Shown: positions 1 through 7,438, counted from the first letter of the stretch. The stretch is 10,718 nt of DNA from Melioribacteraceae bacterium (GCA_026983755.1 JALSTL010000115.1:1-10718), one strand, 5' to 3'. The notes: generated from the letters alone by a model not told the origin. Numbers and translations are program-made.

Positions 1-410
1 TGTTTCAATACAAACTTGCAGAAAAAAACAAATATGTTACTGCCGAACTAAAAAGTAGTTTCTTAAAATTAGAAAGTAAAATAAATAAAATTATACAAAC
101 CCAAGAAAAACCGACTCTGTTGCATGGAGATTTATGGGGTGGAAACTATATTGTAGATGAAAACGGAAATGCATGTTTAATAGATCCGGCTGTTTATTAC
201 GGTAACAGAGAAGCCGATTTGGCAATGACAAAAATTTTCGGCGGATTCGATTCTTTATTTTATGAAGCTTATCAAGAAGAGTTTCCGCTACCCGAAGGTT
301 GGCAATACCGGGAGAATATTTATAAACTTTACCATATTTTTAATCATCTCAATTTATTCGGAATGAGTTATTACGGCAGAGTGATGGAAATTATAAAATA
401 CTATTTATAA
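1..410 (+). CDS. Fructosamine kinase family protein, C-terminal part (5' end outside window)
   Basis: The reading frame is open from base 3 to the TAA at 408-410 and gives the last 135 residues; the N-terminal half lies outside the window. The family (fructosamine/ketosamine-3-kinases, e.g. E. coli YniA, about 286 aa) phosphorylates sugar adducts on glycated proteins and amines so that they decompose, which is protein repair. The kinase-like catalytic loop is visible as LHGDLWGGN (codons 117-143), followed by the metal-binding Asp in 'LIDPAVYYG' and by 'READLAM', all hallmarks of this fold (aminoglycoside phosphotransferase-like). The TTG at 120 is an internal Leu of this loop, not a start. 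The protein ends in 'MEIIKYYL', a usual end point for the family. It has no evident functional link to the tRNA genes 147 bp downstream. The family call is firm; the physiological substrate cannot be read from sequence. Confidence 0.88.
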   Translation, partial: FQYKLAEKNKYVTAELKSSFLKLESKINKIIQTQEKPTLLHGDLWGGNYIVDENGNACLIDPAVYYGNREADLAMTKIFGGFDSLFYEAYQEEFPLPEGWQYRENIYKLYHIFNHLNLFGMSYYGRVMEIIKYYL

Positions 411-472
411 TAATTAGCACATATTGTTCGGTAAACCAAAGATGATAAACGTGGAAAATAAAAAGTATTTCA

Positions 473-504
473 ATTGCATAAAAACCTTCAAAATTATATA
501 TTTG
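473..504 (+). promoter_or_regulatory. Bacteroidota-type promoter candidate for the tRNA-Leu/tRNA-Val unit
   Basis: A -33-like ATTG (473-476) is followed after 20 nt by TATATTTG (497-504), a perfect match to the -7 consensus TAnnTTTG of the Bacteroidota primary sigma factor. Transcription would start near 510, about 47 nt upstream of tRNA-Leu. The rest of the 147-bp gap after the kinase gene is AT-rich with nothing else I recognise. Because a promoter hardly fits between the tRNA terminator and thrS, this site may also feed thrS by read-through. Assigned by motif and position only. Confidence 0.45.
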
Positions 505-557
505 TGTTTTATTTTGTATTTGAAAAGTAAAAATGTTAAAAACTTGAAAGACCAACT

Positions 558-642
558 GCCGGGGTGGCGGAATTGGTAGACGCACTGGACTTAAAATCCA
601 GTGGGAGTTTCTCCCGTGCCGGTTCGAGTCCGGCCCTCGGTA
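558..642 (+). tRNA. tRNA-Leu(UAA)
   Basis: An 85-nt class II tRNA. Acceptor strands 558-564 and 635-641 pair over seven positions (first pair G-U). The anticodon stem CTGGA/TCCAG (585-589/597-601) encloses the loop CTTAAAA with anticodon TAA at 592-594. The long variable arm GGGAG-TTT-CTCCC lies around 603-615, and the T arm GCCGG-TTCGAGT-CCGGC at 618-634. The discriminator is A642, as expected for leucine. CCA is not encoded and must be added after transcription. It reads UUA (and UUG by wobble), a heavily used Leu codon in this AT-rich window. Confidence 0.97.
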
Positions 643-666
643 CTCGGTTTTTAATTTGATTTTACC

Positions 667-740
667 GGGTTCTTAGCTCAGTTGGTTAGAGTGTCTGCTT
701 GACGTGCAGAAGGTCAGAGGTTCGAATCCTCTAGAACCCA
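667..740 (+). tRNA. tRNA-Val(GAC)
   Basis: A 74-nt class I tRNA, 24 nt after tRNA-Leu. The acceptor GGGTTCT/AGAACCC (667-673/733-739) pairs perfectly. The anticodon stem TCTGC/GCAGA (694-698/706-710) encloses the loop TTGACGT with anticodon GAC at 701-703, which reads GUC and GUU. The T loop TTCGAAT is standard and the discriminator is A740. CCA is not encoded. It is probably co-transcribed with the preceding tRNA-Leu. Confidence 0.97.
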
Positions 741-746
741 CTTCTT

Positions 747-769
747 CGGAGTTTACTCCGTTTTTTTTT
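747..769 (+). terminator. Rho-independent terminator after tRNA-Val, directly before thrS
   Basis: The hairpin CGGAG-TTTA-CTCCG (747-760) is followed by nine T residues (761-769). It begins six bases after the last tRNA base and ends 14 nt before the thrS ATG, so it closes the tRNA unit but sits within what would be the thrS leader. Confidence 0.85.
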
Positions 770-783
770 AAAGTGATAAACAA

Positions 784-2709
784 ATGAATAAAATTAAAAT
801 TACATTTCCTGACGGTTCGCAAAAAGAATTTGATAAAGGTATTACACCTTTACAAATAGCGGAATCCATTTCACCCAAATTGGCAAAAGATGTTTTAATT
901 GCAAAAGTAAATAATAAAAAAGTTGATTTATATTATCAAATTAACGAAGACGCAACTTTACAATTACTTACATTCGAAGACAAGCTTGGGAAAGAAGCTT
1001 ATTGGCATTCAACATCACATTTGATGGCACATGCAATTCAAGCATTATATCCTGAAGCTAAATTTGGAGTTGGGCCGGCAATTGAAGGCGGATTCTATTA
1101 CGATTTTGATATCAACACAAAACTTACCGATGCGGATTTGGTTACTATCGAAAATAAAATGCTGGAATTGGCCAAACAAGATTCTCCTTTCGAACGAGAA
1201 GAAATTTCAAAAACCGAAGCTCTCGATTTTTTTAAAAAAGCAGGCGATCAATATAAATTGGAAATAATTTCCGAACTGGATAACAACCAAACAATTAGCC
1301 TTTATCACGAAGGAGATTTTACGGATTTATGTACCGGTCCGCATATACCTTCAACCAATAGAATTAAATATGTAAAACTGATTAATATTTCAGGTTCTTA
1401 TTGGCGCGGTGACGAAAAAAGACAAAGCTTACAAAGAATTTACGGTGTAAGTTTTCCGAAGAAAAAAATGTTAGAAGAACATTTACAACTTTTGGAAGAA
1501 GCAAAAAAACGAGACCACAGAAAATTGGGAAGAGAATTAAAACTTTTCAGCATCGAAGAAGAATCCGGCCCCGGTCTAATTTATTGGCATCCGAAAGGCG
1601 CTGCCGTTCGTAATATTATAGAAAGTTTTTGGAGGAACGAACATATAAAAAATAATTATGAACTCCTTTATACTCCGCACGTTGGTAAAAGCTGGCTTTG
1701 GGAAACAAGCGGACATCTATCTCACTTTAAAGAAAATATGTTTGCTCCTATGAAAATTGACGATCAAGAATATTACGTAAAACCGATGAATTGTCCGTTC
1801 CATATTTTAATATATAAAGACGAGTTACGTTCTTACAGAGATTTACCCTTACGGTGGGCGGAACTTGGTACGGTTTACAGATATGAAAAAAGCGGTGTTT
1901 TACACGGATTACTTCGCGTTAGAGGTTTCACGCAAGATGATGCTCATATCTTTTGTACGCATGAACAAATTGAAAACGAAATTATAGATGTAATTAAATT
2001 TTCATTGCATATTTGGAAATCTTTCGGATTCGAAAAATTAAAATACTATGTTTCCACAAAACCCGAAAAGGCGGTTGGCAATAACGAGCTTTGGAACAAA
2101 GCTACAAATTCGTTAAAGCATGCTTTGGAATCTCAAAAACTTGATTACGAAATAGATGAAGGAGGCGGGGCTTTTTACGGTCCTAAAATAGATATTAAAG
2201 TTAAAGATGCATTAAATCGCGAATGGCAAATGAGCACCATTCAGTTCGATTTTAATTTACCCGAACGTTTCGATATGAAATACGTAGGACAAGACGGAAA
2301 GGAACATCGTCCTTTTATGGTACATCGTGCACTCTTCGGTTCAATAGAAAGATTTATGGGGGTTTTAATTGAACATTACGCAGGAGCTTTCCCTACATGG
2401 TTGGCTCCTATTCAAGTTGCGATAATACCCGTTTCCCAAAACTTTTTTGAATATGCAGAAGTTATAAAAGAAAAATTAACCAAAAATAATATCAGAGTTA
2501 AACTTGATTATAGAAATGAAAAAATCGGTTATAAAATAAGAGATTGGGAAACACAAAAAGTTCCTTATATGTTAATATTGGGTGAAAAAGAAAAATCCGC
2601 AAATACAATTTCGTTAAGAAAACATAAAGAAGGCAATAAAGGAACTATGCAAATTGATGAATTTATTAGTAATATTACAAACGAAATTGATAACTTATTA
2701 ATAAACTAA
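784..2709 (+). CDS. thrS: Threonine--tRNA ligase
   Basis: Charges tRNA-Thr with threonine in the cytosol and removes mischarged serine. The 641 aa match the usual length (E. coli 642). Order: TGS domain (about 1-62); N2 editing domain with HSTSH (H75, H79) and LCTGPH (C183, H187), the editing-site residues; class II catalytic core (about 245-540) with zinc ligands C337 (MNCPFH), H388 (DDAH) and H514 (MVH), motif 2 around R366 (RYEKSG) and motif 3 (GSIERFMG, about 519-526); and a C-terminal anticodon-binding domain from about 543. All ligands lie two to three residues after their E. coli counterparts, so the enzyme looks intact. The ATG start gives the normal TGS beginning; no Shine-Dalgarno is visible. 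infC follows after 15 nt. With the tRNA terminator ending 14 nt upstream, its own promoter is not evident. Confidence 0.98.
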   Translation: MNKIKITFPDGSQKEFDKGITPLQIAESISPKLAKDVLIAKVNNKKVDLYYQINEDATLQLLTFEDKLGKEAYWHSTSHLMAHAIQALYPEAKFGVGPAIEGGFYYDFDINTKLTDADLVTIENKMLELAKQDSPFEREEISKTEALDFFKKAGDQYKLEIISELDNNQTISLYHEGDFTDLCTGPHIPSTNRIKYVKLINISGSYWRGDEKRQSLQRIYGVSFPKKKMLEEHLQLLEEAKKRDHRKLGRELKLFSIEEESGPGLIYWHPKGAAVRNIIESFWRNEHIKNNYELLYTPHVGKSWLWETSGHLSHFKENMFAPMKIDDQEYYVKPMNCPFHILIYKDELRSYRDLPLRWAELGTVYRYEKSGVLHGLLRVRGFTQDDAHIFCTHEQIENEIIDVIKFSLHIWKSFGFEKLKYYVSTKPEKAVGNNELWNKATNSLKHALESQKLDYEIDEGGGAFYGPKIDIKVKDALNREWQMSTIQFDFNLPERFDMKYVGQDGKEHRPFMVHRALFGSIERFMGVLIEHYAGAFPTWLAPIQVAIIPVSQNFFEYAEVIKEKLTKNNIRVKLDYRNEKIGYKIRDWETQKVPYMLILGEKEKSANTISLRKHKEGNKGTMQIDEFISNITNEIDNLLIN

Positions 2710-2712
2710 TTT

Positions 2713-2727
2713 AAGGAGGATTGTATC
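2713..2727 (+). promoter_or_regulatory. Strong ribosome binding site and ATC start of infC
   Basis: AAGGAGGA at 2713-2720 is the strongest Shine-Dalgarno match in the window; four bases later comes ATC (2725-2727), the only in-frame initiation candidate at this spacing. ATT at 2720 and TTG at 2721 are in other frames. A strong ribosome site combined with a poor start codon is the arrangement expected for IF3-discriminated autoregulation. Confidence 0.72.
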
Positions 2728-3258
2728 GCTAAAGTTAGACAGCGTATAAATGAGGAAATCAGATATCCCTCTATAAGAGTAATTGGGCCATCGGGAGATC
2801 AATTGGGAATTATGTCTGTTAACGAAGCATTAAAACGAGCAGACGAAGAAGGTTTGGATTTAGTGGAAATTGCACCAAATGCAAATCCGCCCGTATGTAA
2901 AATTATTGATTACGGTAAATTACTTTACGAAAAACAAAAAAGAGAAAAATTACAAAAAAAGAAACAGCATGTTACCGTACTAAAAGAAATAAGATTGCAT
3001 CCTAATACAGATAAGCACGATTTCGATTTTAAAGCCAGACATGCGGAAAAATTTTTGAAAGATGGAAATAAAGTTAAAGTAGCGGTAATATTCAAAGGAA
3101 GAGAATTAGCATATAAAGAATACGGTAAAGAACTGCTTGTCCGTTTTATTGAAACTTTAAATGAAATTTCTAATGTAGAAAATGAAATTAAATTTGAAGG
3201 AAGAACGATGCACGCAATTCTTGCACCTATAAAATCAAAAAAAAATAAAAATAATTAA
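2725..3258 (+). CDS. infC: Translation initiation factor IF-3, with probable ATC start codon
   Basis: IF3 binds the 30S subunit, prevents premature 50S joining and proofreads the start codon and initiator tRNA. I place the start at ATC 2725: the frame between the thrS stop and TTG 2803 has no ATG, GTG, TTG or CTG, yet it encodes the conserved N-terminal 'RINEEIR' and 'IRVIGPSGDQLGI' of IF3. A near-perfect Shine-Dalgarno, AAGGAGGA (2713-2720), lies at correct spacing from this ATC. The product would be 177 aa (E. coli 180). The N domain includes 'DLVEIAPNANPPVCKIIDYGK', followed by a Lys-rich linker and the C domain with 'KEIRLHPNTDKHDFDFKA'. Start at TTG 2803 (151 aa) would remove the first strands of the N domain. 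Rare start codons (AUU in E. coli) are known for infC and allow IF3 to limit its own synthesis. It lies in the same frame as thrS, separated by its TAA. Confidence 0.93.
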   Translation: MAKVRQRINEEIRYPSIRVIGPSGDQLGIMSVNEALKRADEEGLDLVEIAPNANPPVCKIIDYGKLLYEKQKREKLQKKKQHVTVLKEIRLHPNTDKHDFDFKARHAEKFLKDGNKVKVAVIFKGRELAYKEYGKELLVRFIETLNEISNVENEIKFEGRTMHAILAPIKSKKNKNN

Positions 3259-3271
3259 ATAGGTAATTATT

Positions 3272-3466
3272 ATGCCGAAAATGAAAAGCAACCGCGGAGC
3301 CGCAAAAACTTTTAGAAAAACCGGTTCCGGTAAAATTAAACGAAACAAAGCTTATAAATCTCACATACTTACTAAAAAAAGTACAAAAACAAAACGTGGA
3401 CTAAGAAAAGCTACGTTAGTTTCCGATGCGGATTTTAAGCGAGTAAAAGTTATGATTCAAAAATAA
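3272..3466 (+). CDS. rpmI: 50S ribosomal protein L35
   Basis: Small, very basic protein of the large ribosomal subunit. The 64 aa match the family's usual length (about 65), and the sequence opens with the diagnostic '[24 protein letters not shown]'-type N-terminus ([10 protein letters not shown], residues 5-14), followed by 'SHILTKKS' and 'RGLRKA'. It starts 13 nt after infC with only a weak AGG (3261-3263), so translation is probably coupled to infC, as in other bacteria. rplT follows after 27 nt. In E. coli the infC-rpmI-rplT group is controlled by L20 binding the mRNA; I could not identify that site here. Confidence 0.97.
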   Translation: MPKMKSNRGAAKTFRKTGSGKIKRNKAYKSHILTKKSTKTKRGLRKATLVSDADFKRVKVMIQK

Positions 3467-3493
3467 ATTTTATATTAAAGGAGATTTTTTAAA

Positions 3494-3841
3494 ATGCCAA
3501 AAGCAAAAAACAATGTTGCTTCGCGCAAAAGAAGAAAGAAAGTTCTAAAACTTGCTAAAGGTTATTGGGGAGCACGCAGCAAGGTTTATACCGTTGCCAA
3601 ACATTCTGTAGAAAAAGGATTGCAATATGCATACAGAGATAGAAGAACCAAAAAAAGAAATTTCAGAAGATTGTGGATTATTAGAATTAATGCAGCCGCA
3701 AGGTTAAACGGAACAACTTATTCAAAACTTATTCACGCAATGCAAAATAAAGGAATAAACATTAACAGGAAGATATTGGCAAACATTGCCGTAGAAAATC
3801 CCGATGCTTTTGCAGACATAGTTAAATTTGTTTCTGCATAA
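3494..3841 (+). CDS. rplT: 50S ribosomal protein L20
   Basis: L20 binds 23S rRNA early in 50S assembly and in several bacteria also represses its own operon. The 115 aa fit the family (about 117). The rRNA-threading basic N-terminal extension is present ('[21 protein letters not shown]', positions 9-29, with KGYWGARS diagnostic), as are '[23 protein letters not shown]' in the middle and a C-terminal globular domain ending 'ADIVKFV'. A good Shine-Dalgarno, AAAGGAGA (3477-3484), precedes the ATG by nine bases. It is the last gene of the thrS-infC-rpmI-rplT group, since an intrinsic terminator starts eight bases after the stop codon. Confidence 0.97.
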   Translation: MPKAKNNVASRKRRKKVLKLAKGYWGARSKVYTVAKHSVEKGLQYAYRDRRTKKRNFRRLWIIRINAAARLNGTTYSKLIHAMQNKGININRKILANIAVENPDAFADIVKFVSA

Positions 3842-3849
3842 ATTAAATT

Positions 3850-3894
3850 CCCCGGTATTGATTGTTAAAAATGCAACCGGGGTCTTTTGTTTTT
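3850..3894 (+). terminator. Rho-independent terminator after rplT
   Basis: CCCCGGT (3850-3856) pairs perfectly with ACCGGGG (3876-3882) across a 19-nt AT-rich loop, and a T-rich tract (TCTTTTGTTTTT, 3883-3894) follows. It lies directly after rplT and separates the ribosomal-protein unit from pheS. The long loop is slightly unusual; the GC-rich stem in an AT-rich gap and the T tract make the call convincing. Confidence 0.82.
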
Positions 3895-3988
3895 GCCTAT
3901 AATGAAAAATAATAACGTATAAAATGGTATTTTCGCAAACAAATAATCGGCAAAATGTTAATTGTATGCAGTTAAAAAACTATCGAAG

Positions 3989-4005
3989 TTGTAATAGTAT
4001 TACAA
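3989..4005 (+). promoter_or_regulatory. Perfect 17-bp palindrome upstream of pheS (possible operator)
   Basis: TTGTAATA-G-TATTACAA is a perfect 8-bp inverted repeat around one central base, ending 25 nt before the pheS ATG. It has no following T tract and a one-base centre, so it looks like a DNA-binding site for a dimeric regulator rather than an RNA hairpin. The regulator is unknown. The rest of the gap (3895-4030) shows no clear TTG-N20-TAnnTTTG promoter; the nearest imperfect match is TATTTTCG at 3928-3935. Confidence 0.35.
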
Positions 4006-4030
4006 TTGAAATATATTAAACTATTATCAA

Positions 4031-5023
4031 ATGAAAAATAAAATAGAAACCATTCGTTCAAATTTTGAAAAAGATTGTTCGTTAATAAAAGATAAAACAA
4101 CGCTCGAAACAATTCGAATTAAATATTTTTCCAGAAACGGTTTATTTGCCCAACTGTTCGAAGAATTTAAAACTTTACCTAAAGAAGAAAAACCAATCTA
4201 CGGCAAAGTTCTAAATGATGAAAAAAAGAAAGCACAAAAAAAATTTGAAGAAATTAAAAATAAAATAGAATCTAAATTTGAAAATAGAAATGACAATTTG
4301 GATTTAACATTACCCGGAAAAAAGCTCCAACTCGGTTCTTTGCATATTTTAACCCAAACATTAATTGAAATAAAAAATATATTCAAATCATTAGGATTTT
4401 CCGTTTTTACCGGTCCGGAAATTGAAAGCGATGAAAATAATTTCGAAATGTTAAACTTTCCTCCGGATCATCCTGCAAGGGATATGCAAGATACATATTT
4501 TTTAAGTAAATCTTTTTTGCTAAGAACACATACATCACCCGTTCAAGTAAGACTAATGAAAAAAAGTAAACCTCCTTACAGAGCAATAATGCCCGGAAGA
4601 GTTTACAGAAACGAAGCCATCAGTGCTAAAAGTTATTGCTTGTTTCATCAAGTTGAAGGATTGGTTATTGATACCGATATTACTTTTACGGAATTAAAAG
4701 GAACATTGGTTTATTTTGCCAAACAATTCTTCGGTCAAAACGTTAAATACAGATTCCGTTCCAGTTTCTTTCCCTTTACCGAACCAAGTGCCGAAGTGGA
4801 TATTTGGTGGCAACCCAAAAATAAACCGGGTAAATGGTTGGAAATTTTAGGCTGTGGTATGGTAGATCCAAACGTTCTGAATAATCTAGATATCGATTCC
4901 GAAAAGTATATCGGTTATGCTTTCGGTATGGGAATTGAAAGAATGGCAATGCTTAAATACGGTATTGACGATATTCGTCTTTTTTATGACAACGATAACA
5001 GATTTTTAACTCAATTCAAATAA
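4031..5023 (+). CDS. pheS: Phenylalanine--tRNA ligase alpha subunit
   Basis: Catalytic subunit of the alpha2-beta2 enzyme that attaches phenylalanine to tRNA-Phe. The 330 aa match the family (E. coli 327). A charged coiled-coil arm (about 1-85), which contacts tRNA, precedes the class II core. Visible core motifs: motif 1 region HPARDMQDTYF (147-157), RTHTSPVQVR (165-174), motif 2 GRVYRNEAIS (189-198) with FHQVEGL (205-211), FTEPSAEVD (249-257), and motif 3 AFGMGIER (297-304), whose Ala297 corresponds to the amino-acid-pocket Ala294 of E. coli. Between EVD and EILGCGM stands 'IWWQPKNKPGKWL' where, from memory, many relatives carry a Cys-rich segment. The ATG start gives the expected N-terminus; no Shine-Dalgarno is seen. 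pheT follows 14 nt downstream. The gene lies beyond the rplT terminator and so probably has its own promoter. Confidence 0.97.
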   Translation: MKNKIETIRSNFEKDCSLIKDKTTLETIRIKYFSRNGLFAQLFEEFKTLPKEEKPIYGKVLNDEKKKAQKKFEEIKNKIESKFENRNDNLDLTLPGKKLQLGSLHILTQTLIEIKNIFKSLGFSVFTGPEIESDENNFEMLNFPPDHPARDMQDTYFLSKSFLLRTHTSPVQVRLMKKSKPPYRAIMPGRVYRNEAISAKSYCLFHQVEGLVIDTDITFTELKGTLVYFAKQFFGQNVKYRFRSSFFPFTEPSAEVDIWWQPKNKPGKWLEILGCGMVDPNVLNNLDIDSEKYIGYAFGMGIERMAMLKYGIDDIRLFYDNDNRFLTQFK

Positions 5024-5037
5024 ATATAGGTTGTAAG

Positions 5038-7437
5038 TTGATAATTTCACTTAATTGGTTAAAAAATTACATAAACATCGATGATCTCTCTGTTGATGAA
5101 ATAGTTGACAAATTAACTACATCCGGTTCGGAAGTGGAAGAAGTAATCGATAAATCAAAAAAATTTGAGAATATAGTAGTAGGTTTTGTTAAAGAAGTAA
5201 AAAAACATCCTAACGCCGATAGACTTTCGATTTGCAAAGTTACGGACGGAACAGAAACTTACGATGTTGTATGTGGTGCTCCTAATGTTGAAGCCAATCA
5301 AAAAGTAGCCTTCGCAAAAGTTGGTGCCATTATACCTAACGGAAATTTTGAAATTAAAAAAGCGAAAATACGCGGGCAATATTCCATGGGTATGATTTGT
5401 GCCGAAGATGAACTGGGCATTAGTGATAACCACAAAGGTATTCTTGTACTGAATAGTGAAGAAAAAACCGGAGAACCTATTGCAAAAACTCTTAATTTGA
5501 ATGATGTTATTTTGGATATTGCAATTACTCCCAATAGAGCGGATTCATTAAGCCATTTCGGAATTGCAAGAGATTTAGGTGCATTGTTTAATAGAAAAAT
5601 AAAACATCCTACTTTAAGTAAATTTGGTAAGATTGTTCAAAATAATAAGTTAGTTAATATTCAAGTGGAAAATTATGAAAAATGTCCCAGATATACCGCC
5701 ATTGTTGTTAAAAATGTTAAAGTAAAAGCATCACCAGATTGGTTAAAATTAAAATTGGAAAGTGTGGGGTTAAGACCTATTAACAATATTGTGGACATAA
5801 CAAATTTTGTTTTATATGAACTAGGGCAACCTTTGCATGCATTCGATTTGGATAAACTATCAGATTCAAAAATTGTTGTGAAAACCCTAAATAAAGAGCA
5901 AAAATTCACAACATTGGATTCGAAAGAACGGAGCATGCTCCCTAGCGATTTGATGATTTGCGACGGGGAAAAACCCGTAGCAATTGCCGGAATAATGGGT
6001 GGCGAAAATTCCGAAGTTACAAGCAATACGAAAAATATTGTTATTGAAAGTGCGTATTTTTCTCCTTCTTCCGTACGTAAAACCGCAAAGCATTTAAACA
6101 TCTCTACAGATGCTTCTTACAGATTTGAACGAGGAACCGACCCGAATATTACAATTAAGGCTGCTTTACGTGCAGCGGAACTTATTGAAAAATATGCAGA
6201 TGGAAATATTGATGGAAATATAATTGATATTTACCCAAAAAAAATCGAACCGAAAAGTGTGAGTATAAGATTTGATAGAATTACTAAAATACTGGGATTT
6301 GAAATACCTAAAAAGAGAATTATGGAAATCTTCGAATCCCTTGAATTTACAATATTGGATATCCGAAAAGAAAAGTTGGAGATACAAATTCCCACATTCA
6401 GACATGATATTGAAAGAGAAATAGATTTGATTGAAGAGGTAGCAAGAATTTACGGTTTCGACGATATTCCTTCCATCAATCATATTAGCATTGATTTGAA
6501 TCCTAAAACGGATGAACTTATTTTTGAAGACAATTTGAAAAACACTTTGGTTTCTCTTGGGTTTAACGAAGTTATTAGCAATTCCTTGATAAGTGATGAT
6601 AAAACAATAGATAATACAAGGTCAATTAAAGTACTTAATCCACAAAGTAATGAAATGTCTCGCTTACGTACTTCATTAATTCCAGGTATGCTATTAAATA
6701 TTTCTCGTAATTTGAAAGTAAAAGAACAAAATTTAAAATTTTTCGAAATAGGTGAAGTTTTCAAACTAAAAAATACACACATTGAATCCTTTCATGATTT
6801 TGAAGAAAACGAATATCTTTTAATTGCAATAACAGGCGAACAAAGTATGAAAAGTTGGTATCGGAAAAAACAACAATATGATTTTTACGATTTGAAAGGA
6901 TATTTGGAAGAACTTTTCAATAAAAATTCACTTGATTTTGATGTAACCGATTCTTATAATATAAACGGAAACAATTTGTTTGAATATTATTTCACAAAAC
7001 ATTACAAAAATACGGAACTTGGCATCGGAGGAAAGTTAAAAAAAGAATTATTGGAACATTACGATATTTCTCAAAACGTCTTTATTTTTGAACTGAATAT
7101 CGATTTAATAAAAAAAATAAAAACTGAAACAAAAAAATATAAACCTCTGTTGAAATATCCGAAAGTATATAGAGATTTTGCATTTGTAGTTGATAAAAAT
7201 ATAAGTTTTGAACAGGTTGTAAAAACAATAAAAAATAGTAGCTCAAACTTGTTGAAAAATGTTAAATTATTTGATATTTTTGAAAGCGATACTTTGGGGG
7301 AAGGGAAAAAAAGTTTGGCTTTCCAATTAGAGTATTACGATTTTGAAAAAACTTTAACGGAAGATGAAATAGATAAAGAATTTTGGAAAACCATAGAGAC
7401 AGTTAAACAAAATTTTAAAGCAGAATTAAGAGGTTAA
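5038..7437 (+). CDS. pheT: Phenylalanine--tRNA ligase beta subunit (TTG start)
   Basis: Editing and tRNA-binding subunit partnering PheS. The 799 aa match the family (E. coli 795). Order: B1 start 'ISLNWLKNYI'; tRNA-binding OB-fold insert (about 42-150, with 'HPNADRLSICKV' and 'GAPNV'); B3/B4 editing domain (about 205-370, with 'GLRPINNIVDITNFVL' and 'QPLHAFD' at 244-270, and 'AIAGIMGGENSEV'); B5 (about 400-475, ending 'EIDLIEEVARIYGFDDIP'); catalytic-like B6/B7; and a C-terminal ferredoxin-fold anticodon-binding domain (last 95 residues, 'YPKVYRDFAFVVD'). The start is TTG: it places the conserved 'ISLNWL' at residue 3, and no ATG lies between it and the pheS stop. A weak AGG (5028-5030) precedes it. 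Its end carries the ribosome site of the next gene, one nucleotide beyond the stop. Confidence 0.97.
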   Translation: MIISLNWLKNYINIDDLSVDEIVDKLTTSGSEVEEVIDKSKKFENIVVGFVKEVKKHPNADRLSICKVTDGTETYDVVCGAPNVEANQKVAFAKVGAIIPNGNFEIKKAKIRGQYSMGMICAEDELGISDNHKGILVLNSEEKTGEPIAKTLNLNDVILDIAITPNRADSLSHFGIARDLGALFNRKIKHPTLSKFGKIVQNNKLVNIQVENYEKCPRYTAIVVKNVKVKASPDWLKLKLESVGLRPINNIVDITNFVLYELGQPLHAFDLDKLSDSKIVVKTLNKEQKFTTLDSKERSMLPSDLMICDGEKPVAIAGIMGGENSEVTSNTKNIVIESAYFSPSSVRKTAKHLNISTDASYRFERGTDPNITIKAALRAAELIEKYADGNIDGNIIDIYPKKIEPKSVSIRFDRITKILGFEIPKKRIMEIFESLEFTILDIRKEKLEIQIPTFRHDIEREIDLIEEVARIYGFDDIPSINHISIDLNPKTDELIFEDNLKNTLVSLGFNEVISNSLISDDKTIDNTRSIKVLNPQSNEMSRLRTSLIPGMLLNISRNLKVKEQNLKFFEIGEVFKLKNTHIESFHDFEENEYLLIAITGEQSMKSWYRKKQQYDFYDLKGYLEELFNKNSLDFDVTDSYNINGNNLFEYYFTKHYKNTELGIGGKLKKELLEHYDISQNVFIFELNIDLIKKIKTETKKYKPLLKYPKVYRDFAFVVDKNISFEQVVKTIKNSSSNLLKNVKLFDIFESDTLGEGKKSLAFQLEYYDFEKTLTEDEIDKEFWKTIETVKQNFKAELRG

Positions 7438-7438
7438 A

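Noticed and set aside
391..585. Minus-strand ORF of 64 aa across the gap before tRNA-Leu
   Set aside because: It runs through the promoter-like element and into tRNA-Leu, has low-complexity AT-driven composition and no recognisable domain.
2710..2724. L20-type leader regulating infC-rpmI-rplT upstream of infC
   Set aside because: Only 15 nt separate thrS and infC, too little for the known structured leader; a site within coding sequence cannot be judged by eye.
2803..2805. TTG as the infC start
   Set aside because: It lies inside the conserved N domain, has no ribosome site in front, and the upstream frame encodes clear IF3 sequence.
3898..3903. TATAAT as a -10 box for pheS
   Set aside because: No -35 element at proper distance, it abuts the rplT terminator tract, and the other promoters here follow a different consensus.
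5155..6782. Several minus-strand ORFs of 68-142 aa opposite pheT
   Set aside because: They are antisense shadows of a well-conserved gene, rich in Phe/Ser/Ile as expected from antisense of Lys/Glu/Asn codons.
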